Source of the DNA: Collinsella aerofaciens
Lineage (GTDB): Bacteria > Actinomycetota > Coriobacteriia > Coriobacteriales > Coriobacteriaceae
Reading direction: 5' to 3'
NCBI RefSeq assembly: GCF_028207065.1
Contig: NZ_JAQLFP010000005.1
Coordinates: forward strand, 1 to 64,000
DNA: 64,000 nt
Below are positions 35,227 through 42,639 of this stretch, in pieces. Position 1 is the first letter of the stretch, and every line of letters starts with the position of its first letter. The notes beneath the pieces are model-generated. The model did not search any database and was not told where the DNA came from. It saw nothing but the letters and a program-made list of their open reading frames with translations. The translations under genes and the position numbers were made by a program.

Positions 35227-35933
35227 ATATCCTAGCCATTGCCGATGTAGAGGAGCGCTGCCTGTGGGAATGTTTTCGCAAGGAGCGCTTTGAGGACGTT
35301 GACCTGATTCTATCCGCAGGCGACCTGGATCCGGACTATCTTGAGTTTTTGGTCACTGTCATCAACAAACCGCTTGTGTACGTTCGTGGCAACCACGACG
35401 ACCGCTACGCGCGCCATGCACCGGGCGGGTGCATTTGTGTTGAGGACAGCGTATATGTGTACCGAGGTATTCGCATTGCGGGTCTGGGCGGTTCCATGCG
35501 CTACCGCGACGGCGCGAACATGTATACCGAGCGCGAGATGGCAAAACGCATGCGCAAGCTATCGCGAAAAATCGCACTGGTAGACGGATGCGATATTCTA
35601 CTTACCCATGCACCCGTCGCAGGCATGGGCGACCTGGACGACCTGCCGCATCGAGGATTCGAGTGCTTTAATGCGGCTCTTGAGTCTTGGGGTCCCGACT
35701 ATATGATTCACGGGCATGTGCACCAAAGCTACGGCCCCAACTTTCAACGCGAGCGCCAACACCCATGCGGAACGAAGATTGTCAACGCCTGCGGCTATAC
35801 CAAGATCGAAATTGACGAGGCGCGCTACCCCACGCGCGGTTGGAAGGCCGCTTGGCTCAACTCGCAAACCATGCGCCGCGAGCTCAAACGCCACGAAGCA
35901 ATCGTGTCTTCAACCGCCAGAACCCCCTGGTAA
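35223..35933 (+). CDS. Metallophosphoesterase, partner of the ParB-like/BMP protein
   Basis: A 236-residue cytoplasmic calcineurin-like phosphoesterase. The metal motifs are DxE (IADVEERC instead of the usual DxH at residue 6-8), SAGDLD (GDxx), VRGNHDDRY (GNHD), LLTHAP and GHVHQSYG, so most of the dinuclear metal site is intact. The first motif has Glu where His is usual. Translation is coupled to the preceding gene through a 4-nt overlap. Likely hydrolyses a phosphodiester or phosphomonoester of a nucleotide-like ligand recognised by the BMP domain; this is an inference. Confidence 0.85.
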   Translation: MNILAIADVEERCLWECFRKERFEDVDLILSAGDLDPDYLEFLVTVINKPLVYVRGNHDDRYARHAPGGCICVEDSVYVYRGIRIAGLGGSMRYRDGANMYTEREMAKRMRKLSRKIALVDGCDILLTHAPVAGMGDLDDLPHRGFECFNAALESWGPDYMIHGHVHQSYGPNFQRERQHPCGTKIVNACGYTKIEIDEARYPTRGWKAAWLNSQTMRRELKRHEAIVSSTARTPW

Positions 35934-35941
35934 CTGCCAAC

Positions 35942-36001
35942 AACCACCACGAAGGGGATAGGCACCTTTATGGTGGTTTTGCTGACTCGTCCGACCTGTC
36001 C
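35942..36001 (+). repeat. GGGGAYAGG-loop hairpin with 21-nt tail
   Basis: Arms AACCACCACGAAGG (35942-35955) and CCTTTATGGTGGTT (35965-35978) with two mismatches; loop GGATAGGCA is a variant. The tail GCTGACTCGTCCGACCTGTCC (35980-36000) recurs after the hairpin at 37956. It begins 9 nt after a stop codon. Confidence 0.75.
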
Positions 36002-36165
36002 ATCACGGTGCTTGTGTAATTAACGAGAACACTCATTGTTTTGTAAGGACGGCGCTCACGTGCCGTCTTTTTTTGTCAACTTATGCAGTCTCGACCGTGT
36101 TGTATGTAGAGGGACCTCGCGAGACGCCTTCCCTATATCCACCACGACCAATTGGAGGTGACACT

Positions 36166-36726
36166 ATGCCTGCACGCCGTAACCGCAATAGCACGCTCCG
36201 ATGCGATGCCGATCAGATCGAGCGGGAAGCAAAGCGCTTGGTCGACACGTATTCCGACCTCATCCTTCGATTGTGCTATTCGGCCCTTGGATCCGCTGAC
36301 GACGCTCAAGACATCTGCCAGGACACGCTGATCAAGATTCTCCAACGCACTCAACCGTTCGACTCGCTCGAACACGAACGTGCTTGGGTGATCCGAGTCG
36401 CACTGAACGCATGTCGCGATATCGGCCGTACGCACGCGAATCACCCGGTTGTCGACCTCGATTCGCTCCCCGATTTCTGCGCACCCGTAACACATACCGA
36501 GCAAGAATTCGCGCAACGCGACTGCGCCATTCTTTCCGCTGTCACGGCCCTGCCTCAAGCACAGCGCATCGCCATCTTTTTGCACTACTACGCAGGCATG
36601 AGCATCAGGGAAATCGCAGACGCCGTTCACGCGACGCCAGCTGCAACCGCCCAGCACCTTAGCCGCGGACGTGCGTCACTTCGGCTTTCCTTGAAAGGAG
36701 ACCACAATGACTACGAATTCGAATGA
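36166..36726 (+). CDS. ECF-type RNA polymerase sigma factor (second copy)
   Basis: A 186-residue sigma factor. Region 2 (SADDAQDICQDTLIKILQRT, residues about 42-62) and region 4 (YAGMSIREIADAVHATPAAT) are clear. The ATG at 36166 follows GGAGGTGACACT; the frame extends upstream without family likeness. It overlaps the DUF4179-like gene by 20 nt. Sequence differs from the copy at 4938-5456, so these are separate systems rather than a recent duplication. A promoter was not identified. Confidence 0.9.
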   Translation: MPARRNRNSTLRCDADQIEREAKRLVDTYSDLILRLCYSALGSADDAQDICQDTLIKILQRTQPFDSLEHERAWVIRVALNACRDIGRTHANHPVVDLDSLPDFCAPVTHTEQEFAQRDCAILSAVTALPQAQRIAIFLHYYAGMSIREIADAVHATPAATAQHLSRGRASLRLSLKGDHNDYEFE

Positions 36727-37837
36727 CTATCGCCACGCCCTGGAGCACATTTCGTTTACCGATAATGCGAAGCAGCACATGGCAAACTCGATTGCTCAGT
36801 CCGTCGCCTCGAGCGATGCGGCGACCGCTCAAAGCAACTTTAATGGCACGCGACGCAAGCCGCGCATCGCCCGCCATCCCGTAAGAACAGTCGCTCGCAT
36901 TGCCGCTGTAACGGCAGTCCTCGCTATCGTCATTGGAGGCGCTGGCACGGCTATGGCAACAGGCGTCCTGCCGCTTCCTTCTGACATGCTTTCCGACATC
37001 TTTGACGGACCTGCTTCTCAAACCGAGATCATCGACCGTATTGGCCGGCCCGTCGGTGCTAGCTGCTCCAACAACGGAGTCACCGTGACCGCCGACGCCA
37101 TCATGGGCGACAAGGATATGGTTACCATCGCCTATACGCTTACGTTCGACGATCCCGCTGCCCTGAAAAAGCTTTCCGAGCCGGGCGAGAACGGAACTAT
37201 CGCCGGAAGTGTCGATGGAAACGTATACGTTGATGGCGAGCATGGCGGCCAAGGCCAATCATGGCTCATTGACAAGAACCCCAATGACTCCAGCATTCAA
37301 TACTTTGCACAGTTCAGCGTTGAATCACCCGGCCTTATGGGCAGGACCGTCCGCACGCATATCAACTCTCTCGTTGTGCCACGTGCTGGCAAAGAGCTTC
37401 CCGAGTATAAGAAAATACTTACGGGCCCATGGGATCTTAAGTTCCAGCTGAATTACGAAGATACATCCGTTACGATTCCCGCGCCCAAATCGGTCAACTT
37501 TAACGGCACCAAGGCGACGATTCAAGAGGCCACCGTATCCTGCGTTGGCGTTTCAGTCCGCTACAACATAGATCGTTCCATCGAACACGACAACAACAGC
37601 GGCAAGATGTCTCAAAACATGGAGGAGTCTATGGATGCCGTTGGCAACATACCCCTCATCGTGACGTTCAAAGACGGTCATGTTGAAGACGCAACCAGCC
37701 ACAGCGGCTATTTCGCAAATAAACTGGATAACGGCACCACTGATGTCCACAAGACCTGGCCGTTCTCGCAAGTTTGTGACACAGACAAGATTGCAAGCGT
37801 ACAAATTGGCGATACGGTCATTCCCATGAATTCGTAA
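36707..37837 (+). CDS. DUF4179-like membrane protein, probable anti-sigma partner (second copy)
   Basis: A 376-residue protein with a cytoplasmic N-terminus (about 60 residues), one transmembrane helix (about residues 63-85, RIAAVTAVLAIVIGGAG) and a large extracytoplasmic beta-rich region. Topology and gene order repeat those of 3911-4987, but the sequences have diverged widely. The ATG has AAAGGAG 7 nt upstream and overlaps the sigma gene. Role as sigma anchor is inferred from context. Confidence 0.7.
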   Translation: MTTNSNDYRHALEHISFTDNAKQHMANSIAQSVASSDAATAQSNFNGTRRKPRIARHPVRTVARIAAVTAVLAIVIGGAGTAMATGVLPLPSDMLSDIFDGPASQTEIIDRIGRPVGASCSNNGVTVTADAIMGDKDMVTIAYTLTFDDPAALKKLSEPGENGTIAGSVDGNVYVDGEHGGQGQSWLIDKNPNDSSIQYFAQFSVESPGLMGRTVRTHINSLVVPRAGKELPEYKKILTGPWDLKFQLNYEDTSVTIPAPKSVNFNGTKATIQEATVSCVGVSVRYNIDRSIEHDNNSGKMSQNMEESMDAVGNIPLIVTFKDGHVEDATSHSGYFANKLDNGTTDVHKTWPFSQVCDTDKIASVQIGDTVIPMNS

Positions 37838-37955
37838 CGCTACGCGGCTCGTATATGCACCCGGTTCCGCACTTCGCGTCTAAAGATGCGCTGTCATCGA
37901 GCAGCGTGAGCGCAAGGCCGCCCGTATGGTCGGCTGGGAACACCTCGTTGCGCTA

Positions 37956-38019
37956 AAAACCACCACGAAGGGGACCGGCACCTTTGTGGTGGTTTTGCTG
38001 ACTCGTCCGACCTGTCCCA
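37956..38019 (+). repeat. GGGGACCGG-loop hairpin with tail
   Basis: Arms AAAACCACCACGAAGG (37956-37971) and CCTTTGTGGTGGTTTT (37981-37996), one mismatch; loop GGACCGGCA. Followed by the same GCTGACTCGTCCGACCTGTCC tail as at 35.98 kb. Confidence 0.8.
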
Positions 38020-38025
38020 ACGGTT

Positions 38026-38084
38026 TGTCTCAATCTGTAACAGGTAGGGCCCAAATAATCGGTTAGCTGTTACAGATCGAGACA
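38026..38084. repeat. CTGTAACA palindrome, copy A
   Basis: 17-bp arms TGTCTCAATCTGTAACA and TGTTACAGATCGAGACA (one mismatch) flank 25 nt. Copy B lies 20 nt downstream; copies C and D form a second pair near 48.7 kb. Confidence 0.8.
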
Positions 38085-38104
38085 GACCACGGATGCTCGG
38101 CCGA

Positions 38105-38165
38105 AAATCTCAATCTGTAACAGGTAGGAACGATTTTGCCCCTTAGATGTTACAGATTGAGATAT
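38105..38165. repeat. CTGTAACA palindrome, copy B
   Basis: Perfect 16-bp arms at 38107-38122 and 38148-38163 (ATCTCAATCTGTAACA and complement) around 25 nt. Its right end abuts the 3' end of the leuB remnant. Confidence 0.8.
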
Positions 38166-38188
38166 TTGACAGCTTGAATCGGCATCGC

Positions 38189-38831
38189 CTACAGCGCGGC
38201 GACGACCTTGTCGCCCATCGTCGTGGTGCCGAGGATCTTATCTGCCGGGGTGTTGACATCGGCGATGTCACGGGTGCGCCAGCCCTCGTCGAGCACGCGC
38301 GCCACGGCGCTCTCGATCCACGCGGCTTGCTCGCCCATGTCGAGCGCGTAGGTCAGCAGCATCGCCACCGACAAGATTTGAGCCAGCGGATTGGCCACGC
38401 CGAGCCCCGCGATGTCAGGAGCGCTGCCAGCGCTCGGCCCAAACAGCGATACGCCATCATCCAGCGAGGCAGAGGCAAGCATACCGAGCGATCCGGTAAT
38501 CTGAGCCGCCTCATCGGACAGGATGTCGCCGAACATGTTCTCCGTCACCACGACGTCAAAGTCTGCCGGTCGACTGATGAGCTGCATGGCGGCGTTGTCG
38601 ACGAGCAGGTCCTCAAGCTCCACGTCGGAGTACTCCTCGTCTTGCACGCGATGCACGATCTCGCGCCACATGCGGCTCGTCTCCAGCACGTTGCGCTTAT
38701 CAACGCTCGTCACCTTGCCGCGACGTTTGCGCGCCGCCTCAAATGCCTGGTGCGCAATGCGCTCAATCTCGTACTCGCGATACTCCATCACGTCGACTGC
38801 ACGCTGACCGGCCGCACCCGCAGCGCCCGCG
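38189..38831 (-). pseudogene. leuB: 3' remnant of 3-isopropylmalate dehydrogenase
   Basis: Keeps roughly the C-terminal 60% of Leu[18 protein letters not shown], the [20 protein letters not shown] signature, and a normal C-terminus ([12 protein letters not shown]). The N-terminal half with the start is missing; at about 38831 the sequence runs into leuA in a different frame. The usual [12 protein letters not shown] is [12 protein letters not shown], so the conserved Glu and His are also lost. Not expected to encode an active enzyme. Confidence 0.88.
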
Positions 38832-39395
38832 CAGGTCACGGATGCGGGCGCCAAAGTCCCACGGCATGTTGTAGCCCATCGTATCGGGGATGTTCACGAC
38901 CGTGGCACCGGCCTTTACGGCCGCCTCGATAATGCGCACCAGAAACTCCTGATCGGAGCGGCCGGCATCCTCGGCATAAAACTCAACATCGTCAACGAAC
39001 TTGCGAGCATGTTTGACGGCATGGATCGCTCACTCAATTGCCCTTTCCTCAGTCATATGGAGCTTGTCGCGCAGGTGACTGGTGCTCACACCCAGCCCTG
39101 TATGGATACGGGGCCTCTGGGCCGTTTTGAGCGCCTCTGCAGCCACTTCGATATCCCTGTCGACAGCGCGCGTCAGGCCGCATACCGTGCATCGGTCGCC
39201 CGCAATCTTGCCAATCTCCTGTACGGAGCGAAAGTCACCAGGACTCGAGATGGGAAAGCCCGCCTCGATAACGTCCACGTTCATGCGCACCAGCTGGCGG
39301 GCGATGAAGAGCTTTTCCTCGGTATTCATGCTGGCGCCCGGCGACTGCTCACCGTCGCACAGGGTGGCGTCAAAGATTGTGATTTTGCGGCTTAT
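38832..39395 (-). pseudogene. leuA: 5' remnant of 2-isopropylmalate synthase
   Basis: Encodes the first about 188 residues of LeuA, clear from [27 protein letters not shown] and [14 protein letters not shown]. Lesions: (1) the codon 5 nt after a perfect AGGAGG (39401-39406) is ATA (39393-39395) where ATG is expected; (2) DATLCDGEQ replaces DTTLRDGEQ, losing the catalytic Arg; (3) codon 122 is TGA (39030-39032) in place of an Arg-type codon, and homology resumes in the same frame after it; (4) the gene ends by deletion into leuB. The rest of leuA and any leuC/leuD are absent at this spot. Confidence 0.92.
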
Positions 39396-39461
39396 ATGTT
39401 CCTCCTGATTGACCGTTTTATGACAGATGGCTTTCAGGAGAGAGAGAAGGCCTAGAGATAG

Positions 39462-39520
39462 AAAAATACCCGTGTCGCTCATCACGCCTGAAAGCGGCAG
39501 ACGATAGCGCACCCGGGTAC
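39462..39520 (-). promoter_or_regulatory. Leucine attenuator (terminator/antiterminator)
   Basis: On the minus strand a stem formed by TACCCGGGTGCGCT (39507-39520) and AGCGACACGGGTA (39467-39479) is followed by TTTTT (39462-39466): an intrinsic terminator between leader peptide and leuA. The upstream leader segment GATAGCGC (39554-39561), overlapping the end of the peptide, is exactly complementary to GCGCTATC (39503-39510) in the 5' terminator arm, so it can act as antiterminator when the ribosome stalls at the Leu codons. Confidence 0.8.
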
Positions 39521-39548
39521 AACAAATCGTTATAGCGAGATTACAACC

Positions 39549-39608
39549 CTAGCGCGCTATCCAATCTAGTAGCGCTAGGCCTAGGAGCTGTTGCGTGTTC
39601 TTAAACAT
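39549..39608 (-). CDS. leuL: Leucine leader peptide
   Basis: A 19-codon open frame, MFKNTQQLLGLALLDWIAR, with AAGGGAG upstream of its ATG. Five of seven consecutive codons are Leu (CTC CTA gly CTA ala CTA CTA), four of them CTA, a rare codon in this GC-rich genome. Such a peptide slows the ribosome when charged tRNA-Leu is scarce. Placed 150 nt upstream of the leuA remnant and followed by the attenuator. Too short for ordinary gene callers. Confidence 0.88.
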   Translation of the reverse strand: MFKNTQQLLGLALLDWIAR

Positions 39609-39633
39609 GTTGGGCTCCCTTCGGCCTCGGGTA

Positions 39634-39662
39634 GTACTACATCGCGCTAAAGTACAACACAA
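39634..39662 (-). promoter_or_regulatory. Promoter of leu leader
   Basis: On the minus strand TTGTGT (39657-39662) and TAGTAC (39634-39639) are 17 nt apart, 26 nt before the leader ATG. The GGGGACAGG hairpin (39665-39704) sits immediately upstream. Confidence 0.5.
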
Positions 39663-39664
39663 GT

Positions 39665-39704
39665 AAAACCACCACAAGGGTGCCTGTCCCCTTCGTGGTG
39701 GTTT
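39665..39704 (-). repeat. GGGGACAGG-loop hairpin, reverse orientation
   Basis: Read on the minus strand: AAACCACCACGAAGG, loop GGACAGGCA, CCTTGTGGTGGTTT. Same family as the copies at 33.2, 35.9 and 38.0 kb but inverted. Confidence 0.8.
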
Positions 39705-39720
39705 CGTTGACTCAAAAGCA

Positions 39721-39757
39721 AGAGACCCGGTCCTGCACGAGGCAGAACCGGGTCTCT
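39721..39757 (-). terminator. Terminator of rplK-rplA operon
   Basis: 16-bp stem AGAGACCCGGTCCTGC/GCAGAACCGGGTCTCT (one mismatch) with a 5-nt loop, 38 nt after the rplA stop; the U-tail is short (CTTTT) on the minus strand. Confidence 0.8.
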
Positions 39758-39794
39758 TTAGCAATGCTTGCTTTGCTCAGGCAGTAACTGTTAG

Positions 39795-40502
39795 TTACTC
39801 ACCCAGGAAGTCGCGCTGGATAGCGGGATCGACCTTGACGCCAGGGCCCATGGTGGAAGACACGGAGATGGACTTGACGTACTTGCCCTTAGCAGAAGAG
39901 GGCTTGACGCGCAGGATCTCGGTGTACAGGGCAGCGTAGTTCTCGACGAGCTGCTGCTCGGTGAAGGACTTCTTGCCCAGGGGCACGTGGCAGATGCCGT
40001 AGCGGTCGGCGCGGTACTCAACGCGGCCAGCCTTGAGCTCGGAGACCATCTTGGCGACGTCCATGGTCACGGTGCCGAGCTTGGGGTTCGGCATGAGGCC
40101 ACGGGGACCAAGGATCTTACCGATGCGGCCAACCTTGGCCATCATGTTCGGCGTAGCGATAGCGGCGTCGAAGTTGATCTCGCCCTTCTGAATCTGGGCG
40201 ACAAGCTCGTCGGAACCGATGATGTCGGCGCCGGCAGCCTCGGCCTCGCGGGCCTTCTCGCCCTCGGCGAAGACGGCAACACGAACGGTCTTGCCGGTGC
40301 CGTGGGGCAGGGAGATGGAACCACGGATGTTCTGGTCAGCCTTACGAGTATCGATGCCCAGACGGAAGTGGGCCTCGACGGTCTCGTCGAACTTGGCGGT
40401 GTCGAGCTCCTTGATGAGCTTGGCAGCCTGAAGGGGGGTGTAGAGCGTGGCGCGGTCGATCTTCTCGGCAGCGGCGTTATAGCTCTTACCATGCTTAGCC
40501 AT
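39795..40502 (-). CDS. rplA: 50S ribosomal protein L1
   Basis: L1-stalk protein, 235 residues, that helps release deacylated tRNA from the E site and in many bacteria represses its own operon by binding the leader. The segments [21 protein letters not shown] and [20 protein letters not shown] are diagnostic. The ATG at 40502 was chosen over one two codons upstream because AGGAGG lies 8 nt before it. Follows rplK by 117 nt; the intergenic region may be the L1 target. Confidence 0.97.
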   Translation of the reverse strand: MAKHGKSYNAAAEKIDRATLYTPLQAAKLIKELDTAKFDETVEAHFRLGIDTRKADQNIRGSISLPHGTGKTVRVAVFAEGEKAREAEAAGADIIGSDELVAQIQKGEINFDAAIATPNMMAKVGRIGKILGPRGLMPNPKLGTVTMDVAKMVSELKAGRVEYRADRYGICHVPLGKKSFTEQQLVENYAALYTEILRVKPSSAKGKYVKSISVSSTMGPGVKVDPAIQRDFLGE

Positions 40503-40619
40503 GTGCATTACCTCCTGTGGTCAAACGGGCGTGAGCCCTCCCACATCGTATCGTGTGCCCTATTGCACACATATAACGCGCGCCCCGGTCGGAGCACGCG
40601 TCATTACCTAAAGAAATCG

Positions 40620-41048
40620 CTACTCAGCGATGGTGACGCCCATGGAACGGGCGGTACCGGCGATGATCTTCTTGGCGGCGTCAATGTCGTTGGCATTGAG
40701 GTCCGGCATCTTGATCTCGGCAATCTTGGTGAGCTGCTCCTGGGAAAGCTGACCAACCTTGTCGGCCTGGGGCTTAGCGGAACCAGACTTGAGGTTCAGC
40801 TCCTTCTTGATGAGATGAGCCGCCGGCGGGGTCTTGGTGATGAAGGAGAAGGACTTGTCCTCGTAGACAGAGATCTCAACGGGGATGATGTCGCCCTTCT
40901 TGTCCTGCGTCTCGGCGTTAAAGGCCTGGCAGAACTGCATGATGTTCACGCCAGCAGCGCCCAGGGCGGGGCCGACGGGAGGAGCGGGGTTAGCTGCACC
41001 AGCAGGAATCTGGAGCTTAATGACGTTGGCAACCTTCTTCTCAGCCAT
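40620..41048 (-). CDS. rplK: 50S ribosomal protein L11
   Basis: GTPase-associated-centre protein, 142 residues. N-terminal [22 protein letters not shown] is the thiostrepton-binding Pro-rich segment; the C-terminal rRNA-binding domain ends in [13 protein letters not shown]. Of two ATGs (41054 and 41048) the second has a proper 6-nt spacing from AAAGGA. Third from last gene of the rpmG-secE-nusG-rplK-rplA cluster. Confidence 0.97.
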   Translation of the reverse strand: MAEKKVANVIKLQIPAGAANPAPPVGPALGAAGVNIMQFCQAFNAETQDKKGDIIPVEISVYEDKSFSFITKTPPAAHLIKKELNLKSGSAKPQADKVGQLSQEQLTKIAEIKMPDLNANDIDAAKKIIAGTARSMGVTIAE

Positions 41049-41168
41049 GGTCATTCCTTTCGAATCACGAGTGTGAAGTACTTGCTATATCGTAAGCACG
41101 CACGTGTTAGAAGCACTCCTGAGATGAGCAGTCACAGAAGAAGCACGCTCGCGCGAACGGACAAAAAC

Positions 41169-41705
41169 TTAAGCGATGACAGCGACCTGGTTAAAGTCGA
41201 GCTCGACCGGCGTCTCGCGGCCAAAGATCATCAGCGTGACCTTGAGCTTGCCAGCCTCGGTGTTAACCTCGGAGACCTTGCCATCAAAGTCGGTAAGCGG
41301 GCCATCGGTGACGCGGACGGACGTGCCGACCTGAATATCAACCGAGGTGCGCTTGGGCGAATCGCCCTTACCGGGACGACGAGTCATCTTATTGTACTCG
41401 TCACGGGAAAGCGGAGCGGGCTTGCCGTTGCCGCCCAGGAAACCGGTGACGCCAGGCGTGTTACGAACGCACGTCCAAGCGTCGTCATCCATTTCCATGC
41501 GAACCAGGACATAACCCGGGAAGATCTTAGAATCCTTGGTCTCACGCTTGCCACCCTCTTTAATCTCGGTGACGCGCTCCATAGGAATCTCGATATCAAA
41601 GATACGGTCCTGCATGCCCATAGTCTCGATGCGATGCTCGAGATCGGACTTAACGCGGTTCTCGTATCCAGAGTAAGTGTGAACGACGTACCAACGCTTA
41701 GACAT
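41169..41705 (-). CDS. nusG: Transcription termination/antitermination protein NusG
   Basis: A 178-residue elongation factor that binds RNA polymerase and couples it to the ribosome through S10. N-terminal NGN domain (KRWYVVHTYSGYENRVKSDLE) and C-terminal KOW domain (VTDGPLTDFDGKVSEVN) are complete, linked by a basic stretch near residue 110-120. The ATG is preceded by GGGGCTAAACC and lies 3 nt after the secE stop. Confidence 0.97.
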   Translation of the reverse strand: MSKRWYVVHTYSGYENRVKSDLEHRIETMGMQDRIFDIEIPMERVTEIKEGGKRETKDSKIFPGYVLVRMEMDDDAWTCVRNTPGVTGFLGGNGKPAPLSRDEYNKMTRRPGKGDSPKRTSVDIQVGTSVRVTDGPLTDFDGKVSEVNTEAGKLKVTLMIFGRETPVELDFNQVAVIA

Positions 41706-41708
41706 GGT

Positions 41709-42047
41709 TTAGCCCCTCAATCCAGAGAACAGAGCAAGAGCCTCGCCAAAGCCAGCATCGAGCAGAGCGATGACGACGCCGACGACGATCAGAGAAGCGC
41801 AAACGACGACCGAGTAGTTCACGAGCTCCTTCTTATCGGGCCACGTGACACGCTTCATCTCGGACTTCACCGAAGCGAAATACTTCTTGGTGCGGGCGAA
41901 GAAACCAGGCTTCTCGTTCTTCTTAGACTTCGCAGCCTTCTCGCTCTTCTTGGCAACGGCCTTCTTGGCCTCAACCTTGGAGTTGGCGGCAGCGTTGTTG
42001 GCAGGTGCCGGCTGCTGTGCCTTCTTCTTGTTCTTCTTGTTGGCCAT
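41709..42047 (-). CDS. secE: Preprotein translocase subunit SecE
   Basis: The small essential subunit of SecYEG, 112 residues. A long Lys/Ala-rich N-terminal extension (residues 1-55, with KKAQQPAPANNAAANSKVEA) precedes the conserved EMKRVTWPDKKEL motif and a single transmembrane helix (about residues 78-100). The extension makes it longer than many SecE. The ATG is preceded by GGAGGTAACCCAA. Between tRNA-Trp and nusG, its usual place. Confidence 0.95.
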   Translation of the reverse strand: MANKKNKKKAQQPAPANNAAANSKVEAKKAVAKKSEKAAKSKKNEKPGFFARTKKYFASVKSEMKRVTWPDKKELVNYSVVVCASLIVVGVVIALLDAGFGEALALFSGLRG

Positions 42048-42123
42048 TTGGGTTACCTCCGCGCAATGCGCTTATACATGAGTAAACCGTAAGCCCCCAA
42101 TTGGGAGCTTACGGAATAATGAC

Positions 42124-42199
42124 TGGCACGCCAGGAAGGACTCGAACCCTCAACACTCGGTTTTGGAGACCGATGCTCTACCAATTGAACTACTGGCGT
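42124..42199 (-). tRNA. tRNA-Trp (anticodon CCA)
   Basis: 76 nt with the 3' CCA encoded. Acceptor ACGCCAG/CTGGCGT, D-loop AGTTCAATTGGTAGAGCA, anticodon loop CTCCAAA, T-arm GAGGGTTCGAGTCCTTC. Located between rpmG and secE, a classical position. Confidence 0.97.
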
Positions 42200-42212
42200 A
42201 TGTGACTAGAGA

Positions 42213-42362
42213 CTAGCGAGTCTCTTTGTGCAGCGTGTGGTGACGGCACCAGGGGCAATACTTCTTGATCTCCATACGATCAGGCATGGTCGACTTGTTC
42301 TTGGTGGTCGTATAGTTGCGGCGCTTGCACTCAGTGCACGCAAGAGTAACTAGAGTACGCAT
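42213..42362 (-). CDS. rpmG: 50S ribosomal protein L33
   Basis: A 49-residue zinc-ribbon ribosomal protein: two CxxC pairs ([10 protein letters not shown] and [11 protein letters not shown]) are intact, so this is the zinc-binding form. Begins [12 protein letters not shown] and ends HKETR. The ATG is preceded by GAAAGG. Followed 13 nt later by tRNA-Trp. Too short for many gene finders, but the match is unambiguous. Confidence 0.96.
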   Translation of the reverse strand: MRTLVTLACTECKRRNYTTTKNKSTMPDRMEIKKYCPWCRHHTLHKETR

Positions 42363-42581
42363 GTATCCTGAACCTTTCATTTCCGCCCCGTACGGGCACG
42401 AGTTGTTACTTTATCAGCTCCACGTAAGTGCTGTCAATGAAAACCTCGAGTCAATTGGTTCTCGGTGGATCCATTCATATTTGGAACACATCAATGAAGC
42501 CATCGAGATCTAATCAATCCCTCGCGCTTGGCTTATGGGCGAGCTAAGCGCAATCGGCAGGGAATAAGCCCCGCGTAGAAA
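42363..42581. other. Promoter region of rpmG-secE operon
   Basis: Apart from the promoter listed separately, I see no gene; an AT-richer stretch (42430-42510) lies upstream of it. Confidence 0.4.
42408..42437 (-). promoter_or_regulatory. Promoter of rpmG-tRNA-Trp-secE-nusG
   Basis: On the minus strand a perfect TTGACA (42432-42437) and TAAAGT (42408-42413) with 18 nt between them, about 45 nt upstream of rpmG. Confidence 0.75.
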
Positions 42582-42612
42582 AGAACCCGGCACCCTATAA
42601 GTGCCGGGTTCT
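42582..42612 (-). terminator. Terminator of tuf
   Basis: Perfect 12-bp stem AGAACCCGGCAC/GTGCCGGGTTCT with a 7-nt loop; the minus strand continues TTTTCTACG. Lies 27 nt after tuf. Confidence 0.9.
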
Positions 42613-42639
42613 CTAAGTCAGCTATATCAAAGAGCTTAT

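Larger units (their letters stand above)
37838..38188. other. Repeat-rich gap before leu remnant
   Basis: No gene. Contains one GGGGACCGG hairpin and two CTGTAACA/TGTTACAG palindromes, listed separately. Confidence 0.7.

Noticed and set aside
39009..39455. Plus-strand frame of 148 codons opposite the leuA remnant.
   Set aside because: It mirrors leuA coding sequence; no homology on that strand.
42316..42513. A 65-codon plus-strand frame overlapping rpmG.
   Set aside because: It covers the rpmG gene and its promoter on the other strand and has no recognisable features.
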